A stretch of 64,000 bases of DNA from Candidatus Enterococcus courvalinii (GTDB lineage Bacteria; Bacillota; Bacilli; Lactobacillales; Enterococcaceae). Below, in pieces: positions 35,493 to 43,880 of the stretch. Position 1 is the first letter of the stretch. Each line of letters begins with the position of its first letter. Where the stretch lies: the NCBI RefSeq assembly GCF_017315945.1, contig NZ_JAFLWI010000008.1, forward strand, positions 1-64,000, in the 5' to 3' direction. The notes beneath the pieces are model-generated. The model ran no database searches, had not been told where the DNA came from, and saw only the letters and a list, made by a program, of their open reading frames with translations. Both the position numbers and the translations under genes were made by a program.

Positions 35493-37706
35493 GTGAAAAA
35501 AAAATGTCCAAAATGTGGATCGAAAAAGATTAAGGGCCAAAAAGTTTGTCCAGATTGTGGCTTTAGCCTTGAAGAAAATGATCAGCACATTCAAAATAAA
35601 CGAGATGTTGTCGAATCAAAAGACCAATCTCTTGAACAACTTCCTGAAGAGAACAACCAACCGGATTTTCCAGATACAGAGTTAAATGACCCGATTGAAT
35701 GGGCAGAACTAAAAGATTTACCACTTGAATCCGTTATGGAATTGTTTGATGCTTCGGAAAAGCCAGAAGCAGCAACGGAAAAAGAAACTGCGGATGAAAG
35801 AATGGAAGAAAAGAAAGAGAAAGCTGTCAAGCCTATGAAAAAAAATCGAGATAAGCAACCAAAGGATCAAAATGAAATCAACACTGAAAAAGGACTTTCA
35901 GTTGATGAAGTGGTTGAAAAAGAAAAACAAGAACGTATTACACAACTAAAAGAAAATGTTAAAAAAGAAGATGATCAATCAATTCTTGCAGCTTATATCC
36001 AAGCACATCGTGAAGACGTGGATGAAGAACAATCAAAAGAATTGATGCAAATGATCCATGAAAAGATTGCTGCTGATCAGACACCTGAGATTGCAGAAGG
36101 TGCAACCAACATCAAAGAAGAAAAAAGCACTGACACAGAAGCTGTCGTATCTGACTCTGTTAAAAGTGATGACGAAAAAGAGAAAAAAATAGAACGTCCA
36201 GAAGATTTGGCCACGAAAGAGAAAACTGTTGAGTCAGTTGTTGAAGAGCAGGAATCTAAAGTTGACGAAGCGGAAAAAACAGTAGAAGAACCAGTAACTG
36301 TTTCTCAGAAACAATCAGCAAAGGATGAATCTTTAAAGATTGCTAAAGAGGGTTCAAATGAGAATTTAAAAAAAGCTTCAAAAAAAGAAAAAGTGAATTC
36401 TCCCAAACGGGATGCTATCGTGAATCAACCAGCGGAAGCGGAAGAGCCGGCTGAACAAATGACTAAAAAGCCTGCTGTAACATCTGTTAAAGCAGATCAA
36501 AAAACTAGAAAAGAACCAGCAACGATAACTCCAAATCCAGAACAACCAACTGAAAAATCCAAAAGAGTTAAAAAAGGACCTTACCTACTGTTAGCTGCAG
36601 TTATTCTATTAGGTGTTGGCGGTTGGGCATATTATGACAATCAACAAAAAGTCGAAGCTGAACGAATTGCTGAGGTAGCCAGACAAGAAAAGCAAGTCTC
36701 TGAAATCAAAAAGGAACTAGCTAGTTTTTACGTTGGTGATACAAATGAGTTCATTCGTACAGACCACTTGAATCAAGATTTGTCGAAAATCAAACAAGAG
36801 TTAAACGAAGTGGATTCTACAAAAGATTATCAAGAATTAAATGAAACGTATAATGATATTCAGGCAAAGATAATCAATATCAAAAAAATAAATGATTTAT
36901 TTATTGATCCAGTAATTGAAGAAGATCATTTAGCTGAAAAACCAGTGCTAAGAAGTACTGATAAAATCGAAGCAATTGAAACAGATGATTCAGATTTTGG
37001 GAAACTTATTCAAAAAGCACAACAAGAGGCGCAGAAACAACTCGAACAAATTGAAACAGCCAAAGAAAAGACAAAAGTTGTTTTTCAAGATGAAAAAGTC
37101 GTTGATTCAGCTACACGTGATCAATACAAAGTAGCGAAAGAAGCTGTTGATAAAATTGCAAACAAAGAACTTGCCGATCCTTTCAAGCAACAATTAACAA
37201 AAGTAGATCATCAATTAGCGGAGAAAGAAAAAGAAGCAGCTGAGAAAAAAGCCGCAGAAGAAAAAGCAAAACAAGAAGCAGAGCAAAAAGCAAAAGCAGA
37301 ACAAGTTGCTGCGGCTCAAGCAGCCCAAGCAGAAAAAGCAGCTCAGGAAGCTGCGAAAGCGAACGCAGCTTCTAGTACCACGACTGTGGGTTCAGGATCG
37401 ACAGCGAATCAACCAATCATGGGAACGAATGCAAGTGATGTGGCAGATAGTTCTAATGCTGCGTGGAACTGGGCGTCAGGAGTGAGAGAAAGCGTCATTG
37501 CTACTTGTATTCAACGAGGCTATATTGTTGAAGGCGGTTATAAGTTGGAAAAAGCACAAATCAGAAATGGCGAAGGCTATTACAATCTGTATGCAACTTC
37601 AACTAAATCGTCTCTAATGAACGGGATTGGGGAAAGTGCTTTACCATTTTATATCGTGACAATCAACTGTAAAACAGGTTGGTTTGGTGGAAATGGAAGT
37701 AACTAA
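35493..37706 (+). CDS. mapZ: Mid-cell-anchored division-site protein MapZ, with zinc ribbon
   Basis: 737 aa. N-terminal zinc ribbon (Cys 5, 8, 19, 22), then a long acidic/basic low-complexity cytoplasmic region. One membrane helix (about residues 360-382), a coiled extracellular stalk, an A/E/K-rich helical linker (about 585-630), and a C-terminal peptidoglycan-binding domain. That domain (SNAAWNWASGVRESVIATC ... GYYNLYATS ... NCKTGWFGGNG) matches pneumococcal MapZ (SNNSAWDFADGV ... GYYNLY ... NCKTGYFVGNG, from memory). MapZ marks the division site and positions FtsZ. The start is GTG 35493, with AAAGGAG 11 bases upstream. The pneumococcal protein has no such zinc ribbon. Confidence 0.9.
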   Translation: MKKKCPKCGSKKIKGQKVCPDCGFSLEENDQHIQNKRDVVESKDQSLEQLPEENNQPDFPDTELNDPIEWAELKDLPLESVMELFDASEKPEAATEKETADERMEEKKEKAVKPMKKNRDKQPKDQNEINTEKGLSVDEVVEKEKQERITQLKENVKKEDDQSILAAYIQAHREDVDEEQSKELMQMIHEKIAADQTPEIAEGATNIKEEKSTDTEAVVSDSVKSDDEKEKKIERPEDLATKEKTVESVVEEQESKVDEAEKTVEEPVTVSQKQSAKDESLKIAKEGSNENLKKASKKEKVNSPKRDAIVNQPAEAEEPAEQMTKKPAVTSVKADQKTRKEPATITPNPEQPTEKSKRVKKGPYLLLAAVILLGVGGWAYYDNQQKVEAERIAEVARQEKQVSEIKKELASFYVGDTNEFIRTDHLNQDLSKIKQELNEVDSTKDYQELNETYNDIQAKIINIKKINDLFIDPVIEEDHLAEKPVLRSTDKIEAIETDDSDFGKLIQKAQQEAQKQLEQIETAKEKTKVVFQDEKVVDSATRDQYKVAKEAVDKIANKELADPFKQQLTKVDHQLAEKEKEAAEKKAAEEKAKQEAEQKAKAEQVAAAQAAQAEKAAQEAAKANAASSTTTVGSGSTANQPIMGTNASDVADSSNAAWNWASGVRESVIATCIQRGYIVEGGYKLEKAQIRNGEGYYNLYATSTKSSLMNGIGESALPFYIVTINCKTGWFGGNGSN

Positions 37707-37734
37707 AAAATTTACTAATTAAATAAATGAATGG

Positions 37735-37774
37735 CTTAGGCGAATCAAGATAGATAATCGCCTAAGTTTTTTTT
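37735..37774 (+). terminator. Terminator after mapZ
   Basis: Stem cttaggcga (37735-37743) / tcgcctaag (37758-37766) followed by eight T. Confidence 0.88.
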
Positions 37775-37876
37775 ATGCTGTACTGCCTGGAACATTGTTC
37801 TTGATGAAAGCTGTATGTTATGATAGCAGAGAAAAGTGATGGGAAAACATAGCCTTTCAATTAAAAGGAGATCGAA

Positions 37877-38740
37877 ATGAATAATTTATTAGCAAATATA
37901 TTTACAGGAATTATTATTGATGAAAATGAAAAAAATTATTTTGTCCAAAAAAATGGGCAAACTTTTGGTTTAAGTAAATCGGAAGGCGAGCATCAAATTG
38001 GTGAAGCGGTTGAAGGATTTGGGTATCAAAATCAAAAACATGAAAATCGTTTAACAACGTTGATTCCCAAAAGTCGTATTGGTCATTATGCCTTTGGAAC
38101 AGTAACCGCAACTAGAAGAGATCTAGGTGCTTTTGTTGATATTGGCTTGCCAGATAAAGATTTTGTTGTTTCTTTAGATGAATTACCAACAATGACAGAA
38201 TTGTGGCCTAAAAAAGGAGATCGATTAATGATTGCCTTGAAGGTGGATGCAAAAGATCGTATTTGGGGTGAGATTGCGGACGAAAAAATCTTTAAATCAT
38301 TGAGTAAGCATGGAAATGAAGAACTAAAAAATAAAGATGTTTCGGGAACGACTTATCGTTTGAAATTAGCAGGAACATATGTCTTGACCGATGATTTTTA
38401 TGTGGCGTTTATTCATCCATCTGAACGTTACCAAGAGCCACGCTTAGGTGAGCATGTGAGTGGGCGTGTTGTTGGTGTTCGGCCAGATGGTGTTTTAAAC
38501 ATCTCTCTGAAACCACGCGCCCATGAAGCAATCAGTGATGATGCACAAATGATTTTGACGATTTTAGAACGTTCAGTAGAAAAACAATTACAATTTACGG
38601 ACAAATCAGAGCCAGAAGATATTATGAAAACTTTTGGAATCAGTAAAGGCGCTTTCAAACGTGCAATGGGAAATCTGATGAAGCAAGGATTGATCAAACA
38701 AGAAGACGGTGTTACAAAATTAATCGAAAAATCTAATTGA
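37877..38740 (+). CDS. cvfB: S1 RNA-binding domain protein, CvfB family
   Basis: 287 aa with tandem S1-like OB folds (clearest at about residues 65-135, FGTVTATRRDLGAFVDIGL, and 195-225, GRVVGVRPDGVLNISLKPR) and a C-terminal winged-helix (KTFGISKGAFKRAMGNLMKQGLI). This is the CvfB architecture; in staphylococci CvfB affects virulence and RNA turnover. ATG 37877 follows AAAAGGAG. Its role in this organism is not known. Confidence 0.9.
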   Translation: MNNLLANIFTGIIIDENEKNYFVQKNGQTFGLSKSEGEHQIGEAVEGFGYQNQKHENRLTTLIPKSRIGHYAFGTVTATRRDLGAFVDIGLPDKDFVVSLDELPTMTELWPKKGDRLMIALKVDAKDRIWGEIADEKIFKSLSKHGNEELKNKDVSGTTYRLKLAGTYVLTDDFYVAFIHPSERYQEPRLGEHVSGRVVGVRPDGVLNISLKPRAHEAISDDAQMILTILERSVEKQLQFTDKSEPEDIMKTFGISKGAFKRAMGNLMKQGLIKQEDGVTKLIEKSN

Positions 38741-38747
38741 GAATACC

Positions 38748-38776
38748 TTGCATGTTTTTCTTAACTAGCTTATAAT
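38748..38776 (+). promoter_or_regulatory. fur promoter
   Basis: -35 TTGCAT (38748-38753), 17-bp spacer, -10 TATAAT (38771-38776). The -10 box is inside the first PerR box, ideal for repression. Confidence 0.75.
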
Positions 38777-38784
38777 TATTATAA
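38770..38784. promoter_or_regulatory. PerR box 1 upstream of fur
   Basis: TTATAATTATTATAA matches the Bacillus Per box consensus TTATAATNATTATAA at every position and covers the fur -10 box. Confidence 0.8.
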
Positions 38785-38811
38785 TTTAACAGAGTATTAT
38801 CATTTGCTTAT

Positions 38812-38826
38812 TTATAATTATTATAA
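38812..38826. promoter_or_regulatory. PerR box 2 upstream of fur
   Basis: Second exact copy of TTATAATTATTATAA, starting 42 bp after the first (four helical turns), so dimers could bind on the same face of the DNA. Confidence 0.8.
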
Positions 38827-38840
38827 ATTGTTGGAGTTGA

Positions 38841-38852
38841 ATGGATGAATGA
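38841..38852 (+). other. Possible three-codon leader ORF coupled to fur
   Basis: GGAG lies at ideal distance from ATG 38841, which opens ATG GAT GAA TGA. Its stop overlaps the fur ATG (38849) as ATGA. The fur start itself is 13 bases from that GGAG, so coupling through this mini-ORF may deliver ribosomes. Confidence 0.35.
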
Positions 38853-39307
38853 ATGCTATATTGGCAATGAAGAAAACGAAACAACAATTACATGAATCGG
38901 GTTTTAAATTGACTCCGCAGCGAGAGGCGACACTGCTTGTGCTCTTAGAAAATGAAAAAGAGCATCTGTCTGCCGAAGAAATCTTCTTTTTAGTTAAGAA
39001 AAAAAGTCCAGAAATTGGTCTTGCAACGGTTTACCGCACGTTAGAAATTTTGACTGATTTAAAAATTGTCGATAAAGTGAGCTTTAATGACGGATTAGCT
39101 CGTTATGATTTACGAAAGGATGGTGCGAAACATTTTCACCATCATTTGCTATGCCTTAATTGCGGTGCTATTGAGGAAGTCGAAGAAGACCTTTTGGGAG
39201 AAGTCGAACAAGTTGTTGAAAAAAGATATCATTTTTTAGTGAAAGATCATCGTTTGACCTTTCATGGAATTTGTCATGATTGTCAAGAAAACGAAAAGAG
39301 AAAGTAG
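38849..39307 (+). CDS. fur: Ferric uptake regulator Fur
   Basis: A 152-aa Fur-family repressor. It matches Bacillus Fur rather than PerR or Zur along its length: KKQLHxSxxKLTPQRE, HLSAEE, KKSPEIGLATVYRTLE, RYDLRKxGAxHFHHHL, KDHRLTFHGIC. The HHHL site and two Cys pairs (CLNC, CHDC) provide metal and structural zinc ligands. It represses iron-uptake genes when Fe2+ is plentiful. Transcription is probably PerR-controlled (two Per boxes). ATG 38849 is favoured; ATG 38867 is an alternative. Confidence 0.93.
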   Translation: MNAILAMKKTKQQLHESGFKLTPQREATLLVLLENEKEHLSAEEIFFLVKKKSPEIGLATVYRTLEILTDLKIVDKVSFNDGLARYDLRKDGAKHFHHHLLCLNCGAIEEVEEDLLGEVEQVVEKRYHFLVKDHRLTFHGICHDCQENEKRK

Positions 39308-39336
39308 CCCGTCTGTTGAAAGACGGCTTTTTCTTT
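39307..39336 (+). terminator. Terminator after fur
   Basis: Short stem ccgtct (39309-39314) / agacgg (39321-39326), extended by gc pairs, with a T-run. It overlaps the fur stop codon. Confidence 0.75.
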
Positions 39337-39412
39337 GTGCAGATAACGTAAATGGACTATCGAAATAAAGGTGTATCTGATATGATAGAGAAAGCATGAG
39401 GTGGGTTATAGT

Positions 39413-40300
39413 ATGAAAGAAGAACTAAGTGAGTACCTTCATTATTTGAATATTGAACGTGGACTCTCTGCCAATACGCGTAAAAGTTATGAACGCGATT
39501 TGGAACAATATTTGCATTTTATGGAAGAAAAGAAGATTACCTCTTGGCAAATGGTCGATCGTTATTTAGTTATTCAGTATTTAGAAAAATTACATGAAGA
39601 ACAAAAAGCGACTGCAACAATTACCCGAATGATATCTAGTTTAAGAAGATTTCATCAGTTTTTGCGACAAGAACGCTATACAGACCATGATCCTATGCAA
39701 CATATTGATACACCAAAAAAAGCACAAAAATTGCCAAGTACATTGACGCTTAAAGAAGTCGAAACATTGATTGAGACCCCGGATACTTCAAAAACATTAG
39801 GAATTAGAGATCGGGCAATTTTGGAAGTAATGTATGCAACTGGCATGCGTGTTAGTGAATTGATCAATCTAAAACTTGGGGACCTTCATCTTTCTCTCGG
39901 TTTATTGCAAACAATTGGTAAGGGAGATAAGGAACGGATCATCCCTTTAGGAGATTATGCAATCCAATGGCTAGAACGTTATTTGGATGAGGCACGTCCT
40001 TTGTTGGTGAAAGATACTTCTGAACTACATGTATTTGTAAACAATCATGGAAAAGGACTTTCTCGACAAGGAATCTGGAAGAACTTAAAGCAATTAGTAC
40101 AGCAAGCAGGTATTCGTAAAGATGTTACACCACATACTTTACGTCATAGTTTTGCTACGCATTTGTTGGAAAATGGAGCAGACTTACGGACTGTACAAGA
40201 ATTATTGGGACATGCAGACATCTCAACAACACAAATCTATACACATATCACGAAAAAAAGAATGACAGATGTTTACAAGCAGCATTTTCCAAGGGCTTAA
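39413..40300 (+). CDS. xerD: Tyrosine recombinase XerD
   Basis: 295 aa. N-terminal SAM-like core-binding domain (EYLHYLNIERGLSANTRKSYERDL). Catalytic domain with Arg in ATGMRVSELI, Lys in GKGDKERIIP, HTLRHSFATHLL, GHADISTTQIY and Tyr in YTHI, ending in HFPRA as in XerD. It resolves chromosome dimers at dif with XerC. ATG 39413 follows GAGGTGGG; GTG 39401 overlaps it. The neighbours (ribT-scpA-scpB-rluB) are the standard Firmicute housekeeping set, so this is not a phage integrase. Confidence 0.95.
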   Translation: MKEELSEYLHYLNIERGLSANTRKSYERDLEQYLHFMEEKKITSWQMVDRYLVIQYLEKLHEEQKATATITRMISSLRRFHQFLRQERYTDHDPMQHIDTPKKAQKLPSTLTLKEVETLIETPDTSKTLGIRDRAILEVMYATGMRVSELINLKLGDLHLSLGLLQTIGKGDKERIIPLGDYAIQWLERYLDEARPLLVKDTSELHVFVNNHGKGLSRQGIWKNLKQLVQQAGIRKDVTPHTLRHSFATHLLENGADLRTVQELLGHADISTTQIYTHITKKRMTDVYKQHFPRA

Positions 40301-40318
40301 TTAGAGGAAGGTGAAACA

Positions 40319-40669
40319 ATGTTAACACATTACCGAAAAGAGAACCGAAAAATTGCAATGGGCTTGTTAAGCTTCCATAAAAAATTATCGGATCAAGCAG
40401 ATTTGCTAAAAGAAATCGATGTTTATGAAGCAGAAAATGAGTATGAATTATTTTTCTTCACCCCAGAAGACTCGACGAACATCCAAGGAATCATCGGTAT
40501 TGAATGGATAGGTAAGGATCAATTGATCATTCATGATATTTCGTTGAATCCTTCTTATCGCGGAGAGAATATGGGCTTTCTGATGCTGAATGAGCTTCAG
40601 GAAAAATACCCCGAAGTGACCTTTTTAGCGACCGAAGTGACGAAACCTTACCTATCTAAATGGCAATGA
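40319..40669 (+). CDS. ribT: RibT-like GNAT-fold protein
   Basis: A 116-aa RibT family protein with GNAT acetyltransferase-like core (LIIHDISLNPSYRGENMG, LMLNELQEKYP). In Bacillus subtilis ribT closes the riboflavin operon upstream of scpA; the same linkage to scpA is kept here without the rib genes. The acetyl-acceptor is unknown. It lies 18 bases after xerD with a GAGGAAGG site. Confidence 0.85.
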   Translation: MLTHYRKENRKIAMGLLSFHKKLSDQADLLKEIDVYEAENEYELFFFTPEDSTNIQGIIGIEWIGKDQLIIHDISLNPSYRGENMGFLMLNELQEKYPEVTFLATEVTKPYLSKWQ

Positions 40670-40695
40670 AGCATAACTAAGAAAGAGTGAAACAT

Positions 40696-41457
40696 TTGAC
40701 TGAAATCAATATTAAACTAGATATTTTTGAAGGACCACTGGATTTATTGCTTCATTTGATTCAGCAAATGGAAATTGATATTTACGATATTCCAATTGCG
40801 ACGATTACGGAGCAGTACATGAACTATATTCATACGATGAAAACAATGGAGCTAGCTTTAGCTGGAGAATATTTGGTAATGGCAGCCACACTGATGGCAA
40901 TCAAGAGTAAAACATTACTGCCCGTCCAGGAGCTAGCGATTGAAGATGATCTGATATGGGAAGAAGATCCACGTGACGAATTGGTTACACAACTTTTAGA
41001 GTATCGAAAATATAAGTATGCAGCGGAAAAGTTGGTTGAAAAAGCTGAAGAACGCAGTTTGTATTATTCGAAAGAACCAACTATGGTAGAAGACTTGGCA
41101 GAAAAAGAATTGCCTCTCAAACGAGGGCAAGTAAAAAAAGTCGATTTATTTCGAGCAATGCAGGCTATTTTGGAACGGAAACAATTTTCACAAAAAGTGG
41201 AAAAAACGATTGCCCCAGATGATACGACAATCGAAGAACGTATGAGTTTTATTAAGGAAAAGTTAGTGAACAGTCAATCAGGCTGTACATTTGAGTCATT
41301 TTTTGAAGCACCAACAAAAGCAGAAGTTGTGACGACCTTCATGGCGTTACTTGAACTGATGAAAAACGGGCAGATTTTTGCTGAACAGGCAGAAAATTAT
41401 GATTCAATCATGCTTTATCCAGTAGTAGGAGATACAACGAATGACAAAATTAAGTGA
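40696..41457 (+). CDS. scpA: Segregation and condensation protein ScpA (kleisin)
   Basis: A 253-aa kleisin of the Smc-ScpAB condensin. Signature KLDIFEGPLDLLLHLI(Q)QMEIDIYDIPIA at the N-terminus (Smc-neck contact), a helical middle that binds ScpB, and a C-terminal winged-helix. TTG 40696 is preferred as start because the protein then begins as in Bacillus ScpA; GTG 40687 is the alternative. It overlaps scpB by 17 bases. Confidence 0.94.
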   Translation: MTEINIKLDIFEGPLDLLLHLIQQMEIDIYDIPIATITEQYMNYIHTMKTMELALAGEYLVMAATLMAIKSKTLLPVQELAIEDDLIWEEDPRDELVTQLLEYRKYKYAAEKLVEKAEERSLYYSKEPTMVEDLAEKELPLKRGQVKKVDLFRAMQAILERKQFSQKVEKTIAPDDTTIEERMSFIKEKLVNSQSGCTFESFFEAPTKAEVVTTFMALLELMKNGQIFAEQAENYDSIMLYPVVGDTTNDKIK

Positions 41458-42016
41458 GTTAGAAGCTATCCTTTTCGTTGCCGGTGAAGCAGGAATTGGC
41501 AGTGACGAGTTAAGTTATTTATTGAATATTGACAAACAAGAATTATCTGAATTGCTTGTGGCCTTAGAAAAAAAATATCAAGCGACTCTTGATTCAGCGT
41601 TACACATTTTTGAAACTGAGGACCATTTCGTTTTAACAACTAAAAAAGAATTAGCACCACTCTTAAAAAAATATGCACAGGGTTCATCAAATACGTTATC
41701 ACAAGCAGCAGTAGAAACATTAGCAATTATTGCTTATAAACAACCAATTACACGTACAGAAATCGAACAAATCAGAGGTGTCCAAGCTTCTGGTCCCGTT
41801 CAGCGATTGGTTGCTCATAAATTAATTGAAGAAAAAGGGCGCGTGGAAGGACCAGGCCGTCCAATTTTGTATGGAACGACAGGCTATTTTCTTGATTATT
41901 TTGGGTTAAAAGACTTAACAGAGTTGCCAGATACACAAGAACTAGAAAACGCGTTAAAAGATGATGCATCATTGGATTTATTTTTTGATGGAGTGAGCGA
42001 AGGAGAACAAAAGTAA
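41441..42016 (+). CDS. scpB: Segregation and condensation protein ScpB
   Basis: 191 aa with two winged-helix domains (LSELEAILFVAGEAGIG ... AVETLAIIAYKQPITRTEIEQIRG ... GRPILYGTT). Partner of ScpA in chromosome condensation. The ATG lies inside the scpA coding end, suggesting translational coupling. Its stop TAA shares a base with the rluB ATG (TAATG). Confidence 0.95.
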   Translation: MTKLSELEAILFVAGEAGIGSDELSYLLNIDKQELSELLVALEKKYQATLDSALHIFETEDHFVLTTKKELAPLLKKYAQGSSNTLSQAAVETLAIIAYKQPITRTEIEQIRGVQASGPVQRLVAHKLIEEKGRVEGPGRPILYGTTGYFLDYFGLKDLTELPDTQELENALKDDASLDLFFDGVSEGEQK

Positions 42017-42732
42017 TGGAAAGATTACAAAAAGTAATTGCACATGCCGGAATTACTTCTCGAAGAAAAGCAGAAGAATTTATTTTGGCTGGTCGTGTAA
42101 AAGTCAACGGCACAGTTGTAAGAGAATTAGGTGTAAAAGTTGGCAAACACGATGTTGTCGAAGTAGACGAAGTACCTATTTATCAAGAAGAATATGGTTA
42201 TTATTTACTTTATAAGCCAAAAGGAGTTATTTCTGCAGTATCAGATGATAAAAATCGAAAAGTCGTTACTGATTTACTGCCGATGGTAAAAGAACGAATT
42301 TATCCTGTAGGACGTCTGGATTATGATACATCTGGTATTTTACTATTAACAAATGATGGCGAATTTGCACAACGCTTGACACATCCAAAACATGAGGTTG
42401 ATAAAGTATATGTTGCAAAAGTAAAAGGGATTGCTACAAAATCAGGGTTATCTCCTTTAACGAAAGGGATCAAATTAGAAGGCCGAAGAACGGCACCTGC
42501 TAAAGTTCAAATCTTATCAGTGGATCCTAAAACGAACCATAGTATTGTTGAGTTAACAATTCATGAAGGGCGCAATCACCAAGTAAAAAATATGTTACAG
42601 GCAATTGGCTTACCTGTGCAAAAACTAAAACGAGAAAGATATGGCGATTTGACTCTTCAAGGGTTACGTCCAGGAGAATATCGTGAGCTAAACAAAAAAG
42701 AAATTAGTACGTTACTCAATCACTCAAAATGA
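42016..42732 (+). CDS. rluB: Ribosomal large-subunit pseudouridine synthase B (RluB)
   Basis: 238 aa. N-terminal S4 RNA-binding domain (MERLQKVIAHAGITSRRKAEE). RsuA/RluB catalytic domain with the Asp in VGRLDYDTSGILLLTNDG and the closing HEGRNHQVKNML. It modifies 23S rRNA. Last gene of the xerD-rluB run, overlapping scpB by one base. Confidence 0.94.
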   Translation: MERLQKVIAHAGITSRRKAEEFILAGRVKVNGTVVRELGVKVGKHDVVEVDEVPIYQEEYGYYLLYKPKGVISAVSDDKNRKVVTDLLPMVKERIYPVGRLDYDTSGILLLTNDGEFAQRLTHPKHEVDKVYVAKVKGIATKSGLSPLTKGIKLEGRRTAPAKVQILSVDPKTNHSIVELTIHEGRNHQVKNMLQAIGLPVQKLKRERYGDLTLQGLRPGEYRELNKKEISTLLNHSK

Positions 42733-42759
42733 TAGCTTACTTTTTGTAAGAGATAAATG

Positions 42760-42787
42760 TTGCATTTTTTTCAAGGCTATGTATAAT
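42760..42787 (+). promoter_or_regulatory. ribU promoter
   Basis: -35 TTGCAT (42760-42765), 16-bp spacer, -10 TATAAT (42782-42787). It lies ahead of the FMN aptamer. Confidence 0.8.
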
Positions 42788-42819
42788 GTAAGTGTAAACA
42801 AAATAATATAAAAGGTTCG

Positions 42820-42935
42820 TCTTCAGGGGCAGGGTGCAATTCCCGACCGGTGGTTATAGTCCACGACCTATTTCTTTAGGAAATAGCTGAATCGGTGAAA
42901 TTCCGATACCGACAGTAAAGTCTGGATAAAGAAGA
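42820..42935 (+). ncRNA. FMN riboswitch (RFN element)
   Basis: Conserved RFN segments in order: tcttcaGGGGCAGGGtg, CAATTCCCGACCGGTGGT, AGTCCACGAC, GAATCGGTGAAATTCCGATACCGAC split by loops, AGTAAAGTCTGGAT and the closing gaaga. It senses flavin mononucleotide and controls the downstream riboflavin transporter. Confidence 0.96.
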
Positions 42936-42972
42936 TAGAGCTTATTTGACTAATCATTTATCAGATAACTCT

Positions 42973-43007
42973 AACTCTATTTTCCCTGTGAAAGTAGAGT
43001 TTTTTTG
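42973..43007 (+). terminator. FMN riboswitch terminator
   Basis: Stem aactctatttt (42973-42983) / aaagtagagtt (42991-43001), one G-U, followed by seven T. FMN binding is expected to favour it and shut off ribU. Confidence 0.85.
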
Positions 43008-43064
43008 TTTGAAAAAATTAGTTGGATAGTTCGCTGAAGAGGAGTCCTAACAGGAGGATTTCAA

Positions 43065-43670
43065 ATGAAGAACACACGGGTACAAAAAATGGTCATGGTA
43101 GCGATGTTCGCTGCAATTGGATTGGTCTTGCAATTTATTGCTTTTCCAATTATGCCGGCATTTAGTTTTTTAAAAATTGATTTCAGTGATATACCTGTCT
43201 TGATCAGCATGTTTTTATTCGGTCCAGTAGCTGGTGTAGCCACGGCTTTCTTACGCTCATTGTTACATCTGGTGACAACAGGATTTTCACCAGACAATCT
43301 AGTGGGGGATGTTGCAAGTTTCTTGGCAACGACCATTTTCACATTACCGATTTTCTACTTCTTCAAAAAAAATAAAAAACATGCAAATAGAAATAAAATT
43401 TTCGGTGTTGTTTCCGGAACTTTAGCAATGACGCTTTTTATGAGTGTCGCAAACTATTTTGTTATTACACCCTTATATCTGATGTTCTTCGGATTGAACG
43501 CAAATCAAATGCTAGGTATGCCACTGGTTAATTATGTATTGATTGGGATTGTTCCATTTAACTTGATCAAAGGATTTATCGTTAGTGCCGCGTTCTTAGT
43601 TTTACACGCTAAGTTATTGCCTTGGTTAAGCCGTAAACAACATGCCTTAGAACAAAGACATACGATTTAA
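43065..43670 (+). CDS. ribU: Riboflavin ECF transporter S component RibU
   Basis: A 201-aa integral membrane protein with about six helices, the substrate-binding subunit of an energy-coupling-factor importer. The start MKNTRVQKMVMVAMFAAIG and DFSDIPVLISMFLFGP are typical; FSDIP is a RibU hallmark. It needs the shared EcfA/A'/T module encoded elsewhere. ATG 43065 follows AGGAGG. FMN-riboswitch control confirms riboflavin as substrate. Confidence 0.95.
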   Translation: MKNTRVQKMVMVAMFAAIGLVLQFIAFPIMPAFSFLKIDFSDIPVLISMFLFGPVAGVATAFLRSLLHLVTTGFSPDNLVGDVASFLATTIFTLPIFYFFKKNKKHANRNKIFGVVSGTLAMTLFMSVANYFVITPLYLMFFGLNANQMLGMPLVNYVLIGIVPFNLIKGFIVSAAFLVLHAKLLPWLSRKQHALEQRHTI

Positions 43671-43682
43671 AAATGAATATTC

Positions 43683-43716
43683 AAAAGGACCAGTAATTTT
43701 TTGGTCCTTTTTTTTT
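43683..43716 (+). terminator. Terminator after ribU
   Basis: Stem aaaaggacca (43683-43692) / tggtcctttt (43702-43711) with T-run. Confidence 0.88.
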
Positions 43717-43852
43717 GAAAAAAAATGCAATAAAACCGCAAATGTAAACGTTTTATTAGTTGTTACTGAGTATTTTATTTTTTTATGTATAAACATGAAT
43801 TTGTAATAAATGAATGTGAAATTCTTCTCTTTTTGAATGACGAATAGGCTTG

Positions 43853-43880
43853 TTTACAAAACAAAGAGACAGGCTACAAT
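43853..43880 (+). promoter_or_regulatory. Promoter in the 391-bp gap before the YfcC-type carrier
   Basis: -35 TTTACA (43853-43858), 16-bp spacer, -10 TACAAT (43875-43880). It would give a leader of about 175 nt. That leader holds a strong Shine-Dalgarno AAAGGAGG (43906-43913) with no start codon at usable distance and no long ORF. A weak cre-like TGTAAACGTTTTAT (43743-43756) lies upstream. Otherwise 43717-44061 is featureless AT-rich DNA. Confidence 0.5.

Noticed and set aside
39413-40300. Tyrosine recombinase as a possible integrase of the phage tail locus
   Set aside because: It is XerD by its C-terminal signature and sits in the housekeeping xerD-scpAB-rluB run, 16 kb from the tail genes.
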